NCBI RefSeq assembly: GCF_900106585.1
Contig: NZ_FNWH01000005.1
Span: 352,972 to 416,971, forward strand
DNA from: Acidaminococcus timonensis
GTDB taxonomy: Bacteria; Bacillota; Negativicutes; Acidaminococcales; Acidaminococcaceae
Reading direction: 5' to 3'
Length of the DNA stretch: 64,000 nucleotides
Positions 8,483 through 16,862 of this stretch are shown here, in pieces. Every line of letters begins with the position of its first letter. Position 1 is the first letter of the stretch. Below the pieces are notes generated by a model, which saw only the letters and a list, made by a program, of their open reading frames with translations, was not told the DNA's origin and made no database searches. Made by a program: the position numbers and the translations under genes.

Positions 8483-9718
8483 TCAACGGACCACCCGCAG
8501 GGGCTGAGGCCCCCCTGTCAGACACACAGGGCCGTCCGGTCCGATCCGGTAGGTGTTCTCCGTACCCACCATACCCAGTTCCGGCAGGGCGATCTTGGGT
8601 TCCACCGCAAACACCATGTTTTCCTGGATTTTCTCCTTCACACCACTGGCGATCACCGGAGTCTCGTCCATGCACATCCCGATGCTGTGGCCCAGGAACC
8701 GGCCGCCGTTCATGAAAATCCCCTCATACCGGGGATCAAAGTCCGCCATGACCTGATCGTAAATATCTCCCAGGACTGCTCCCGGTTTCATCAGGGAAAG
8801 GGTCTTCTGCTCCAGGGAGAGGCAGTAATTATAGGCCCGGAGGATTTCCTCCTTTGCCGGATCCCGGTCCAGATCCCCATAATAGTACACCACCGTCTTG
8901 TCCGTATTGTACCCATCGAAGCCACAGGGAATGTCCAGGTACACCAGCCGTCCCTGTTTCAGCAGACGGAAGGCGGAGCCGATGCTCTGTACCGCCACAC
9001 AGGTCCCGCCGGTCCCGCCAGGGCCGTCGAAGGCTGTGCGCACCAGGGCACTTTTGCCAAAGGAAGCCAGACCGATCACATCTTCACCCAGAGGCCGGTT
9101 GGTCCGTGCCACTCCCTGACTGCCCTTCAGCACCATGCGCAGATACAGCTGGATGGCCAGTTCTGCTTCGCTGATCCCTTCCTTCAGGAATACCGGGGCT
9201 TCCTGCATGAGCACGTCCCCGTGGATCCGGCCGCTGGTGGCCAGCAGGGCCAGTTCGTAGGGACTTTTCACGCTCCTCAGGTGTCCCAGGATGGGATCCA
9301 AATTCTTCCGGACTGCAAAAGGGAAATATTTGTGGAAGAACCGCAGCCACTCCAGAGAGGTGTGCTTTTCATCCAGATACACGGACCTGGGCAGATCCTC
9401 CCCGTAGAACTGGGCAGCCTGCCGATAGCTGTGCATGGGCAGGATCTGGGTGGAAGGCAGCAGGGATTCGTTCCGGGCCCGTTCCAGGCTGCGCCGCACC
9501 CACAGGATGGCATCCTGGGGACGTACCAGGAAGGCCCCCTCCTGCATGGTGCCTGTAAAGTAATACATATCCAGCTTATCGCTGACCACCGCCATCTGCC
9601 AGTCCGGATCCGCTTCCGTAAGGGATGCCCGCAGCCGTTCCAGACGGCCCTGGAGTTCCTCCAGAGGGACCCGCCGCAGATCTTCGCTGACCAGGATATC
9701 ATGTTCCAAAAAAGCCAT
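8483..9718 (-). CDS. M24 family metallopeptidase (Xaa-Pro dipeptidase-like)
   Basis: Protein of 411 residues with the two-domain creatinase/prolidase layout: an N-terminal domain (residues 1-150) and a pita-bread catalytic domain. Likely metal ligands are the Asp residues in VYLDIPCGFDGYNTDKT (around residue 260), His in LGHSIG (about 345), Glu in FAVEPK (about 380) and Glu in GTENTYR (about 395). Such enzymes cleave X-Pro peptides, although some members act on other substrates. GGAGGT lies 9 bases before the ATG. A structured leader with its own terminator precedes it (9770-9882). Confidence 0.87.
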   Translation of the reverse strand: MAFLEHDILVSEDLRRVPLEELQGRLERLRASLTEADPDWQMAVVSDKLDMYYFTGTMQEGAFLVRPQDAILWVRRSLERARNESLLPSTQILPMHSYRQAAQFYGEDLPRSVYLDEKHTSLEWLRFFHKYFPFAVRKNLDPILGHLRSVKSPYELALLATSGRIHGDVLMQEAPVFLKEGISEAELAIQLYLRMVLKGSQGVARTNRPLGEDVIGLASFGKSALVRTAFDGPGGTGGTCVAVQSIGSAFRLLKQGRLVYLDIPCGFDGYNTDKTVVYYYGDLDRDPAKEEILRAYNYCLSLEQKTLSLMKPGAVLGDIYDQVMADFDPRYEGIFMNGGRFLGHSIGMCMDETPVIASGVKEKIQENMVFAVEPKIALPELGMVGTENTYRIGPDGPVCLTGGPQPLRVVR

Positions 9719-9767
9719 GGTTCATTACCTCCGCTTGTAGTTTTCTCCGCAGGTACACAGTGTACCA

Positions 9768-9882
9768 CGAAAAAGGAGCTGCTGCACGTTTTTCATGCAA
9801 CAGCTCCTGACGGGTTGATTCTCATGGGCTCCCCACCCCGGAGGGACGGGGCAGAACGAAATCATGGCTCACTTGATTCGAT
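9768..9882 (-). ncRNA. Structured leader or small RNA with terminator, class unknown
   Basis: A consensus promoter (9889-9917) starts a minus-strand RNA of about 115 bases. It has a C/G-rich internal hairpin (CCCC GTCCCTCC GGGG, near 9835-9850) and ends in a strong terminator (9770-9809) well before the M24 peptidase start at 9718. It is either an attenuator or riboswitch for that gene or an independent small RNA. I compared it by memory with T-box, SAM, TPP, cobalamin, ZTP, fluoride, glycine and SRP RNA signatures and none fits. Confidence 0.5.
9770..9809 (-). terminator. Terminator of the leader RNA
   Basis: On the minus strand the stem GGAGCTGTTGCA / TGCAGCAGCTCC with a short loop is followed by TTTTT. 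It would also stop read-through from bioA. Confidence 0.85.
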
Positions 9883-9888
9883 GGCATT

Positions 9889-9940
9889 ATTATAGGCCCC
9901 CGGACAGGTTATGTCAACCATTGTTTTTAACGGGTTAACC
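9889..9940 (-). promoter_or_regulatory. Promoter of the leader RNA with a BirA-like site
   Basis: On the minus strand TTGACA (9912-9917) and TATAAT (9889-9894) are 17 bases apart. On the plus strand the -35 is part of TGTCAACC (9912-9919), N13, GGTTAACC (9933-9940). A similar pair, TGTCAACC-N14-AGTTAACG, lies upstream of bioY. This resembles the inverted-repeat operators of the biotin repressor BirA; the assignment is inference. Confidence 0.55.
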
Positions 9941-9949
9941 ATTCACCAG

Positions 9950-11290
9950 TCACGACTCCCGTAAAACTTCACCCAGCACCTCCATCGCCTGTGTCAGTTC
10001 CTCCTTCGCAATGGTCAGCGGCGGATTGAAATACAGCACATCTCCCAGGGGCCGCAGCACCAGTCCCCTGGCCAGCGCTTTTTGATACAGCTGATAGCCC
10101 AGCCGTTTTTCTGCGGGAAAGGGACGTTTGGATTTTCGGTCCGCCACCAGCTCCAGCGCATGGATCAGTCCAATGTGACGGATTTCCCCTATATGCTCAT
10201 GCTTTCCGAACCGTCCTTCCATTTCCTTCGTCAGCCAGCGGGCCGTTTCCCGGGCTTTGAGCAGGATCTGCTGCTGTTCCAGAACGTCCAGTACCCCCAG
10301 GGCCGCTGCGCAGCCCAGAGGATTGCCTGCATAGGTATGGCTGTGGAGAAATGCCTTGTGGGTCCCATAATCATCGTAGAAGGCATCGTAGATTTCCTGG
10401 GTGGTCACCGTCAGGGACATGGGCAGATAGCCCCCTGTAAGGCCTTTGGAGAGACACATCACATCGGGCGTGATCCCGGCCTGCTCACAGGCAAACAGGG
10501 TCCCGGTGCGTCCAAATCCCGTAGCGATTTCATCGGCGATCAGCTTGACACCGTATCCGTCACACAGTTTCCGCAGCTTCTTCAAATACAGAGCCGGATA
10601 GATCCGCATGCCGGCACTGCCCTGGAGCAGCGGCTCCACGATCATGGCCGCCGCTTCCTTCCCATAACGGGCAAACGCCTCTTCCGCTTTGCCAAAACAG
10701 GGGCAGGTACAATCGTCCCTCTGCTTCCCATAGGGACAGCGATAGCAGTCCGGGGCCTCCACATGGATGGTCTCCATGAGCATGGGTTTGTACTTCAGGG
10801 AAAACAGGTCCATGCTGCCCACGGAAAGAGCCCCCACCGTCTCCCCATGGTAGCCTTCCGTCAGGCAGAGGAATTTTTGCCGTTCCGGATGACCGGTCTG
10901 CTGATGATACTGGAAGCATAGTTTCAGGGCTGCCTCCACAGCGGCCGATCCATTGTCGTGGAACTGGAATTTGCTGAGACCGGGAGGCACCAGCTTTTGC
11001 AATCGCCGGGCCAGGGTGATGGCCGGTTCATGGGTGAAATTGGCAAAAATCACATGTTCCAGTCTGTCCAGCTGGGCCTTGATCCGGGCATTCAGCACCG
11101 GATGGGTATGTCCCAGCAGATTGGCCCACCAGGAACTTACGATATCCAGATAGGCTTTTCCGTGGATGTCATAGAGCCAGCAGCCATGAGCATGATCGAT
11201 GACCATGGGCGGCAGGGTTTCATAGTCCTTCATCTGGGAGCAGGGATGCCAGATCAGCTCCAGATCTTGTTGTTCCATGGATTGTTCCAT
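9950..11290 (-). CDS. bioA: Adenosylmethionine-8-amino-7-oxononanoate aminotransferase
   Basis: Class III PLP aminotransferase of 446 residues. It shows WHPCSQMKDYE at the start, WWANLLGHTHP around residue 55, LIADEIATGFGRTG (Asp and PLP ring contact) around residue 255 and the Schiff-base lysine in MCLSKGLTGGYLP near residue 285. It converts KAPA to DAPA with S-adenosylmethionine as amino donor in biotin synthesis. GGAG lies 5 bases before the ATG. It follows bioD by 12 bases. bioB and bioF are not in this window, so only part of the pathway is encoded here. Confidence 0.95.
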   Translation of the reverse strand: MEQSMEQQDLELIWHPCSQMKDYETLPPMVIDHAHGCWLYDIHGKAYLDIVSSWWANLLGHTHPVLNARIKAQLDRLEHVIFANFTHEPAITLARRLQKLVPPGLSKFQFHDNGSAAVEAALKLCFQYHQQTGHPERQKFLCLTEGYHGETVGALSVGSMDLFSLKYKPMLMETIHVEAPDCYRCPYGKQRDDCTCPCFGKAEEAFARYGKEAAAMIVEPLLQGSAGMRIYPALYLKKLRKLCDGYGVKLIADEIATGFGRTGTLFACEQAGITPDVMCLSKGLTGGYLPMSLTVTTQEIYDAFYDDYGTHKAFLHSHTYAGNPLGCAAALGVLDVLEQQQILLKARETARWLTKEMEGRFGKHEHIGEIRHIGLIHALELVADRKSKRPFPAEKRLGYQLYQKALARGLVLRPLGDVLYFNPPLTIAKEELTQAMEVLGEVLRES

Positions 11291-11302
11291 ATTTTCTCCT
11301 TT

Positions 11303-11989
11303 TCAGCGGTACAGCTGGATCAATTTTCCTGTTTCTACATCCAGTTCCTGATCTCCTGCCTGGATGCAGGCCAGTACCGGTACCTCCGTCAATCGTTCCG
11401 TCATGACCCGGTTGTCCTCCTGCATGGGGTCCCCGGGAACCCAGTGGTTGAAGAAGATGCCCCGCACCGGAATTTGCCGGCGGCGGAGATATTCCACTGT
11501 GAGCACCGTACTGTTGATGGTTCCCAGCCCTGCATGGGCCACGATCACACACCCCAGGCCCAATTCCCGGATCACATCCTCCAGCAGCAGCTTCTCCTGC
11601 CCATCCCAGCGCAGGGGGCACAGGATCCCGCCGCTGCCTTCCATGGTCAGGTAGTCATGCCGGGATTTTGCCCGGGCAAAGTCCCGGCGGATCCGGTCCA
11701 TCTCCACCGGTACACCGGTGTGCCTGGCCGCCAGGTGGGGCGATACCGCCTCCTGATACACATACGTCACCAGATCCTCCAGGGGATCCTCCAGCCCGGC
11801 TGTCTCCTTCACCCAGGCCGCATCCCCCGGGATCAGGTTTCCCTGTCCATCCGGCTCCGCACCACTGAGAGCCCCTTTGTAATAGCCGGCATCCAGCCCG
11901 GCCTCCTTCAATTTTTTCACCAGCAGTCCGGTTACATACGTTTTCCCCACATCCGTTCCGGTACCGGTCACAAACAATGCTTTTCCCAT
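11303..11989 (-). CDS. bioD: Dethiobiotin synthetase
   Basis: ATP-dependent enzyme of about 228 residues that closes the ureido ring of dethiobiotin from DAPA and CO2. The P-loop TGTGTDVGKTYVTG (residues about 8-21) and a MEGSGGILCPL motif near residue 116 are typical. The start is ambiguous: GTG at 11995 lies 4 bases after AGGA, and ATG at 11989 lies 10 bases after it. I list the ATG. It sits in the order bioY-bioD-bioA. Confidence 0.93.
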   Translation of the reverse strand: MGKALFVTGTGTDVGKTYVTGLLVKKLKEAGLDAGYYKGALSGAEPDGQGNLIPGDAAWVKETAGLEDPLEDLVTYVYQEAVSPHLAARHTGVPVEMDRIRRDFARAKSRHDYLTMEGSGGILCPLRWDGQEKLLLEDVIRELGLGCVIVAHAGLGTINSTVLTVEYLRRRQIPVRGIFFNHWVPGDPMQEDNRVMTERLTEVPVLACIQAGDQELDVETGKLIQLYR

Positions 11990-12030
11990 ATTCACCCGTT
12001 CCTTTCCTGAAAAGGTCCTGCCGGAAGCAC

Positions 12031-12124
12031 CGTACCCCCCTATCCGCCCTTTTCAAGAGCGGCAGTGACAGTCTCCTGTTCGGATTCACAACGTACCCCC
12101 CATATCCGCCCTTTTCAAGGGCGG
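12031..12124. repeat. Two copies of a palindromic intergenic repeat
   Basis: Copies at 12031-12062 and 12092-12124 share CGTACCCCC, then TATCCGCCCTTTTCAAG followed by (A/G)GCGG, so each can fold as CCGCCCTT-TTC-AAGGGCGG. A third core copy lies at 31030-31050. The layout is REP/BIME-like and fills most of the 207-base gap between bioY and bioD. Confidence 0.7.
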
Positions 12125-12196
12125 GGGACCATGCGGATGCATGGTGGTGGGTTCCGCGCAGCGGCCTCTTCCCTCTTTACTCTTCTTTCTCCACTT

Positions 12197-12736
12197 TCAC
12201 TGTACCCAGATTCCCGCCCGATGGCAGCGCAGTCCCACCACCGTGGCGCCCAGGCACAGCAAAAAGTCCGGGACCACCTGCAGCACGCCGCAGATCCACA
12301 ACGCTGCCCAGAACCCGATGGGAGCCTGGACCAGGTAATTGGAAGCCAGGTAGAAATACCCGATTCCCAGCACATAGACCACCGCCATACCGATCAGGGT
12401 AATGCCCAGGAGCCTCCGGAAGGTCACCGCTCCCTGTCTGGCCAGATGGCCGCAGACCCAGGCCTGTACCGTAAATCCCACCAGATAGCCGAAGGTGGGT
12501 TTCAGGATATAAGCCGGCCCGCCACCGGAGGCAAACACCGGGATCCCCACCAGCCCCATGAACACATAAGCCCCCACGGCCACTGCACCCAGCCGGGGTC
12601 CCAAAAGCAGTCCCGCCAGCAGGGTGAACAGGAACTGCAGGGTATACACATCGGACCCTACCGGGATCTGGATCAGAGCCCCCACGGCCACCAGAGCAAT
12701 GAACAACCCGCACAACACCATTTCACGCAAACGCAC
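12197..12736 (-). CDS. bioY: Biotin ECF transporter S component BioY
   Basis: Membrane protein of 179 residues with six hydrophobic segments, matching BioY: IPVGSDVYTLQFLFTLLAGLLLGPRLG around residues 20-45 and FASGGGPAYILKPTFGYLVGF around residue 75. It binds biotin for uptake, alone or with a shared ECF energising module; ecfT and ecfA genes occur at 34.7-37.0 kb. I chose GTG at 12736 because GGAGGTGA lies just upstream; a farther start at 12787 has none. It heads the bioY-bioD-bioA cluster. Confidence 0.9.
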   Translation of the reverse strand: MRLREMVLCGLFIALVAVGALIQIPVGSDVYTLQFLFTLLAGLLLGPRLGAVAVGAYVFMGLVGIPVFASGGGPAYILKPTFGYLVGFTVQAWVCGHLARQGAVTFRRLLGITLIGMAVVYVLGIGYFYLASNYLVQAPIGFWAALWICGVLQVVPDFLLCLGATVVGLRCHRAGIWVQ

Positions 12737-12763
12737 AGCCTCACCTCCAAAAAATTTCAGACG

Positions 12764-12822
12764 ATTGTACCATACAGGAAACAGCACTTTTATGTCAACC
12801 TAGTAATTCTGTATAGTTAACG
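12764..12822 (-). promoter_or_regulatory. bioY promoter and BirA-like operator
   Basis: On the minus strand TATGGTACAAT (TACAAT at 12764-12769) is an extended -10. Upstream, read on the plus strand, TGTCAACC (12793-12800), N14, AGTTAACG (12815-12822) forms an imperfect inverted repeat of the BirA type (GTTAAC half-sites). Position in front of a biotin gene supports biotin control; not proven. Confidence 0.6.
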
Positions 12823-12846
12823 TAACAAGTGTCCCCAAAAAGGGGG

Positions 12847-13165
12847 TGTGAAAAAATCACAGCCTCCCTTTTTCAGTGGCTGGTGGATAGTGAGTCATGG
12901 TTGGGAAAGAATTTTTTGCCCGCAGGGCAGATCGGTAAGCGGGTCGATCAGAGCGATCGGACCCCTACGGATTGGTACCGCACGTGGGTTGCGTAGGGAT
13001 GACCCGTCAGGGGCATCCGTTCCCAGGTCTGGAAGCGGGTCGATCAGAGCAATCGAACCCTACGGCGTTGGGGGCCCAGCGATACCATACTCTCTCAGCC
13101 GGACGGGGTACCGCTGGCCGACCATGGAAGAAAAGTTGCTTCCAGGCGTGGAAAGGGAGACAAAA
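12847..13165. repeat. Intergenic region with an imperfect direct repeat
   Basis: No gene is supported in this stretch. It contains two near-identical segments of about 33 bases (12937-12970 and 13033-13065), each starting AAGCGGGTCGATCAGAGC and ending CCCTACGG, 96 bases apart, and a short hairpin GTGTGAAAAAATCACAGC-like element at 12847. A plus-strand reading of 109 codons covers it, but the repeat gives it a duplicated peptide and it has no ribosome site, so I treat it as non-coding. Confidence 0.55.
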
Positions 13166-13205
13166 ATAAAGCTGTGAAAAAATGAATCCTCATTTTTTCA
13201 CAGCG
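13162..13205 (-). terminator. Terminator after the DUF1653 gene
   Basis: On the minus strand GCTGTGAAAAAATGAGG / CATTTTTTCACAGC is followed by TTTATTTTTG. It belongs to the recurring GCTGTG...CACAGC terminator type of this window. Confidence 0.8.
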
Positions 13206-13211
13206 TCTCCT

Positions 13212-13478
13212 TCACACCTTTTCAAACCGGTACTTCTGTTTCACGTCCGGATACTTCCTGTGGTCCACTTCACTGAGGAACATGGCCTCCGGCCGGGCAT
13301 ACAGCCCGAAATCCCCGTACAGGGCCTCGTAGATCATCAACGGTTCCCGGGTTTCTGAATGGATGGCCGTACCAATGACCCGGTACAGGTACCGGTTGGT
13401 CCGTTTCTCTTCCTCCGTCAGCCCTTCCCGCTTGAAATGCTGCACAAGATCTCCCGGATGGAACACTCTCTTTTCCAT
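13212..13478 (-). CDS. DUF1653 domain protein
   Basis: Small protein of 88 residues that is almost entirely a DUF1653 domain: [14 protein letters not shown] at the start, [23 protein letters not shown] in the middle and [14 protein letters not shown] near the end. The domain is a small SH3-like fold of unknown role found alone or with other domains. AAAGGAGG lies before the ATG. The EamA gene lies 58 bases upstream in the same direction, so the two may share a transcript. Confidence 0.85.
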   Translation of the reverse strand: MEKRVFHPGDLVQHFKREGLTEEEKRTNRYLYRVIGTAIHSETREPLMIYEALYGDFGLYARPEAMFLSEVDHRKYPDVKQKYRFEKV

Positions 13479-13536
13479 CGCTGCCTCCTTTCTATCCCCG
13501 GGTTCCCGAACGAACCCTGCGGCCGGGAATACGGCC

Positions 13537-14418
13537 TTATTTGCGGGTTCCCCTTTCCCCGCTGATCATGCCGCCCAATACCAGGCACACCCCGGCCAGC
13601 TGCAGTTCTGTAATGGGTTCCTGCAGCACGAACACACTCAGCAGCACTGCCACCACCGGATCCACGTAACTCAAAATGGCCGTTGTCTGGGCCGGCACCC
13701 GGGTCAGGCTGCCGAAATAGATGCCATAGGCCAGCCCGGTGTGGACCACCCCCAGCAGCAGCGTCAGCCCCCAGCCCAATCCTGTCATGGTATGGAAGTC
13801 CAGACTGCCGGATGCTCCGGAATAGACCAGCAGGAAGAGAGCCGCCGTCCCCAGCTGGACCGCCGTCTGTTCATAGGGATCCAGTCCGGTGAGGGTTTTG
13901 CTCAGGACGATGATGGCTGCATAGAAAAAGGCCCCCAGCAGGGCATATACCACCCCGCTGAAATCCCCTGGACCCCCGGTGGCGGTACTGCCCACCACCC
14001 CGGACACCAGCAGCATTCCGCCAATGGTGATGGCCGCACAGACCCGTTTCCGTCTCCCCAGGGTTTCATGGAATACCAGGGGTGCCGCCACCAGCATGAA
14101 CACCGGTGCCATATAGTAGCACAGGGTCGCAATGGCCACCGTAGTGTGGTTGAAGGCTTCGAAGAAAAACACCCAGTCCAGCCCCAGCAGCAGCCCGCTG
14201 AGCAGCAGTTTGGGAGCCTGCTGCCCCAGGATCTTCCCATGGAAGGAGATGTGCTTTCCCTGCATGAGCACCACCATGGCCAGGCATCCCAGGGCCGCCC
14301 GCAGAAAAGCCAGGGGCACCGAGCCCAGAGGAATGTACCGGCGCACCAGCCCGATAGTTCCGAAGATCACCAAAGAAAGCAGCATGCGTCCTTTGGGCGA
14401 AAGAAAAGAAAATTCCAT
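13537..14418 (-). CDS. EamA/DMT family transporter
   Basis: Membrane protein of 293 residues with ten hydrophobic helices and two EamA repeats. The conserved start [29 protein letters not shown] and the [24 protein letters not shown] motif near residue 255 are typical of carriers of the RhaT/EamA type. Substrate unknown. The ribosome site AAGGATGG is weak and somewhat far from the ATG. It is divergent from the alcohol dehydrogenase gene. Confidence 0.85.
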   Translation of the reverse strand: MEFSFLSPKGRMLLSLVIFGTIGLVRRYIPLGSVPLAFLRAALGCLAMVVLMQGKHISFHGKILGQQAPKLLLSGLLLGLDWVFFFEAFNHTTVAIATLCYYMAPVFMLVAAPLVFHETLGRRKRVCAAITIGGMLLVSGVVGSTATGGPGDFSGVVYALLGAFFYAAIIVLSKTLTGLDPYEQTAVQLGTAALFLLVYSGASGSLDFHTMTGLGWGLTLLLGVVHTGLAYGIYFGSLTRVPAQTTAILSYVDPVVAVLLSVFVLQEPITELQLAGVCLVLGGMISGERGTRK

Positions 14419-14503
14419 ACCCAGCGTCCATCCTTTACAACAGATTGTCCATATTTTTTCATTATAGCATATGGATGGTGCCGGAAGCGACCCTTCCTGT
14501 ATC

Positions 14504-14536
14504 CAACCCTGTTGTACGATGTTTGGTTCAGGGTTG
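14504..14536. promoter_or_regulatory. Inverted repeat upstream of the alcohol dehydrogenase gene
   Basis: Perfect 8-bp arms CAACCCTG (14504-14511) and CAGGGTTG (14529-14536) flank 17 bases. It lies between divergent genes, about 35 bases upstream of the dehydrogenase -10, and could bind the LysR protein encoded two genes downstream. The function is inferred. Confidence 0.45.
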
Positions 14537-14568
14537 TATGAACCTTTTCCCCCGATTTCCCGTTTCCA

Positions 14569-14577
14569 TGGTACAAT
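14569..14577 (+). promoter_or_regulatory. Extended -10 promoter of the alcohol dehydrogenase gene
   Basis: CATGGTACAATGG has TGG immediately before TACAAT (14572-14577), with no good -35. Confidence 0.55.
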
Positions 14578-14605
14578 GGAAGAAAACCCTCAAGGAGGCA
14601 TCCCC

Positions 14606-15778
14606 ATGAAAGACTTCGTGTATGATATCCCCACCAAGGTCTATTTCGGCAAGACGGCCCTCAACCATGTGGGCGAAGAACTGTCCCGGTTCGGCCACAA
14701 GGTACTGCTGGTCTACGGCGGCGGTTCCATCAAACGCACCGGCCTGTATGACAGGCTGATTGCCCAGTTCAAAGCCTGCCGGCTGGATTGGGTGGAACTG
14801 CCCGGCATCGAACCCAATCCCAGGATCCAGTCCGTGCGTCAGGGCGCGGCTCTCTGCAAAAAGCAGGGCTGTGATATGGTGCTGGCCGCAGGCGGCGGCT
14901 CCTGTATGGATGCGGGCAAATTCATTGCCGCCGGAGCCTGTGTGGATTTCGACCCCTGGGATTTCATCTCGAAGCATCTTCCTCTGACAAAAGCCCTGCC
15001 CATCCTGACCATCCCCACCATGGCCGCCACCGGCTCCGAAATGAATCCGACTGTTGTCATCAGCAATATGGAAACCCGCCAGAAACTTGGCTGTTCCTCT
15101 CCTGCACTGCGCCCCAAAGTCTCCTTCCTGGATCCGGAGCTGACGGTTTCGGTCAGCCGGTATCAGACGGCCTGCGGCTCTGCTGACATCCTGTCCCACA
15201 TTATGGAAACCTACTTCAACCCGGGCGAAGGCATGTTCATGCTGGATTCTGTCATGGAAGGCCTCATGAAGACCGTATTGAAATACGCCCCCATAGCCCT
15301 GGAGCATCCCGACGATTACGAAGCCCGGGCCAATCTGATGTGGGCATCCACCTGGGCCATCAACGGCTTCACCCGAACCTGCCAGAATCATGTGTGGGCC
15401 TGCCACGGCCTGGAACACGAGCTGTCCGCCCTCTACGATATCACCCATGGGCTGGGGCTGGCCATTGTTACGCCCCGGTTCCTGGAATACTGCCTGGACG
15501 AAAGCAATGTAAGCCGGTATGTGCGGTTCGGTGTCAATGTATTCGGCCTGGATCCCCGCCAGGAGCCCATGACCATCGCCCAGCAGAGCATCCGGAAGCT
15601 GGCCGATTTCTTCTATAAAGACCTGGGACTCACCTCCACCCTTACAGAACTGGGCATCCGGAAAGAAGATTTCCCTCTCATGGCCCAAAAGGCCTGCGAA
15701 GCCAAGGGCGGAGAAATCAAAGGCTTCAAGACCCTGCACCAGCAGGATATCATCCAGATCTACAAAATGTGCTTGTAA
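14606..15778 (+). CDS. Iron-containing alcohol dehydrogenase (butanol dehydrogenase-like)
   Basis: Group III dehydrogenase of 390 residues. An N-terminal nucleotide-binding part contains GGGSIKR (about residue 38) and AAGGGSCMDAGK (about 93-104). The metal-binding C-terminal part carries ADILSHIMETYF (around residue 195), CHGLEHELSALYDITHGLGLA (265-285) with the expected His ligands. It probably reduces aldehydes with NAD(P)H and is closest in style to the YugJ/BdhA group; the substrate is uncertain. AAGGAGG lies 7 bases before the ATG. A LysR gene follows after 29 bases, so they form an operon. Confidence 0.9.
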   Translation: MKDFVYDIPTKVYFGKTALNHVGEELSRFGHKVLLVYGGGSIKRTGLYDRLIAQFKACRLDWVELPGIEPNPRIQSVRQGAALCKKQGCDMVLAAGGGSCMDAGKFIAAGACVDFDPWDFISKHLPLTKALPILTIPTMAATGSEMNPTVVISNMETRQKLGCSSPALRPKVSFLDPELTVSVSRYQTACGSADILSHIMETYFNPGEGMFMLDSVMEGLMKTVLKYAPIALEHPDDYEARANLMWASTWAINGFTRTCQNHVWACHGLEHELSALYDITHGLGLAIVTPRFLEYCLDESNVSRYVRFGVNVFGLDPRQEPMTIAQQSIRKLADFFYKDLGLTSTLTELGIRKEDFPLMAQKACEAKGGEIKGFKTLHQQDIIQIYKMCL

Positions 15779-15807
15779 AACAGCCGCTGCCAACCCGGGA
15801 GGTTCCC

Positions 15808-16761
15808 ATGGATACCAACAATCTTCGATATTTTGCCGCCGTGGCCCAATATGGCTCCATTACCCGGGCCGCCAAAGCCATGTACATTTCCCAGCCCCAG
15901 CTCAGCCACATCATCAAACAACTGGAAAGAGAAATGGGCATGACCCTGTTCCGCCGCACCAGCCAGGGAACCTGTCTGACCATGGACGGTCAGCGGATCC
16001 TGTCCCACTGCCGGATCATCCTGCAGGAACTGGACCAGCTGCAGAACCTGACCAGCAGCCGAAAGCAGGATGCCGGCTGCCTGAATGTAAGCATGACCCG
16101 GTTCTCCCACACCGCCCAGTGCTTCAATGAAATCTGCCGCCGGTACCAGGATGTGGACCGCTTTTCCAATCACCTGTGTGAAGCGGCGCCCCTGGATGTG
16201 ATTTCCCAGGTGAAAAGCGGCTATTCCAATGTGGGCGTCATCCATATGACCACCGCCCGGAAAGATCTGGAGTCCTATTTTGCTCTCCAGGGTCTCCAGT
16301 TCATCCCCCTGGCTTCCTTTTCCCCCTATGTGTGCCTGTCCGCCGAGCACGAGCTGATCCGGCGCTTCGGCCGCAGGGGGATCCATTTCCAGGATCTCCG
16401 GGACTACGGATTTGTCCGCTATATTGGCCAGTACGAGGATTTCATTTACCATATCAGTACAGAAAAGGGGCCCATCGATCTGAATGAGACCCGCAAGATC
16501 ATCTATGTCAATGACCGGCAGGAACAAATGGCCCTCCTTTCCCGGACCAATTTTTTCACAGTGGGGATCATGGAGTTCCAGGGGCAGGACTCTCTGTACA
16601 AAGTGGTTTCCATCCCGTTGCTGGGCTGCAGTGAGCATCTCCGGTTCGGTGTCCTGCTCAATCAGGGCGCCATGCTCTCCCGCATGGAAACGGACTTCAT
16701 CCAGCTCCTGCGGGAGTGCTTTGCCCAATTGCAGAAGGAGGGTGACTCATTGGCATCATAG
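15808..16761 (+). CDS. LysR family transcriptional regulator
   Basis: Regulator of 317 residues with an N-terminal winged helix (MDTNNLRYFAAVAQYGSITRAAKAMYISQPQLSHIIKQLE) and a C-terminal effector domain. The ATG at 15808 has GGGAGG 5 bases upstream. It follows the alcohol dehydrogenase gene closely and precedes the amino-acid symporter and glutaminase genes, so either could be its target; the inverted repeat at 14504-14536 is a possible binding site. Confidence 0.9.
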   Translation: MDTNNLRYFAAVAQYGSITRAAKAMYISQPQLSHIIKQLEREMGMTLFRRTSQGTCLTMDGQRILSHCRIILQELDQLQNLTSSRKQDAGCLNVSMTRFSHTAQCFNEICRRYQDVDRFSNHLCEAAPLDVISQVKSGYSNVGVIHMTTARKDLESYFALQGLQFIPLASFSPYVCLSAEHELIRRFGRRGIHFQDLRDYGFVRYIGQYEDFIYHISTEKGPIDLNETRKIIYVNDRQEQMALLSRTNFFTVGIMEFQGQDSLYKVVSIPLLGCSEHLRFGVLLNQGAMLSRMETDFIQLLRECFAQLQKEGDSLAS

Positions 16762-16809
16762 ATGGCCCCTATGTATATCATCTATTTCCCCGATGGCCTG
16801 CTTTTCCTC

Positions 16810-16815
16810 TATAAT
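16810..16815 (+). promoter_or_regulatory. Possible -10 of the symporter-glutaminase operon
   Basis: TATAAT at 16810-16815 lies 48 bases before the symporter start in the 101-base gap after the LysR gene. The matching -35 is poor, which fits an activator-dependent promoter. Confidence 0.4.
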
Positions 16816-16862
16816 GAATTCAGTAAATAGTTACACAATTCAAATAGGGGAGGAATGCAACA

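Noticed and set aside
12848..13177. 109-codon frame in the bioY-DUF1653 gap
   Set aside because: Contains a duplicated peptide due to a DNA direct repeat, begins in a hairpin and lacks a ribosome site.
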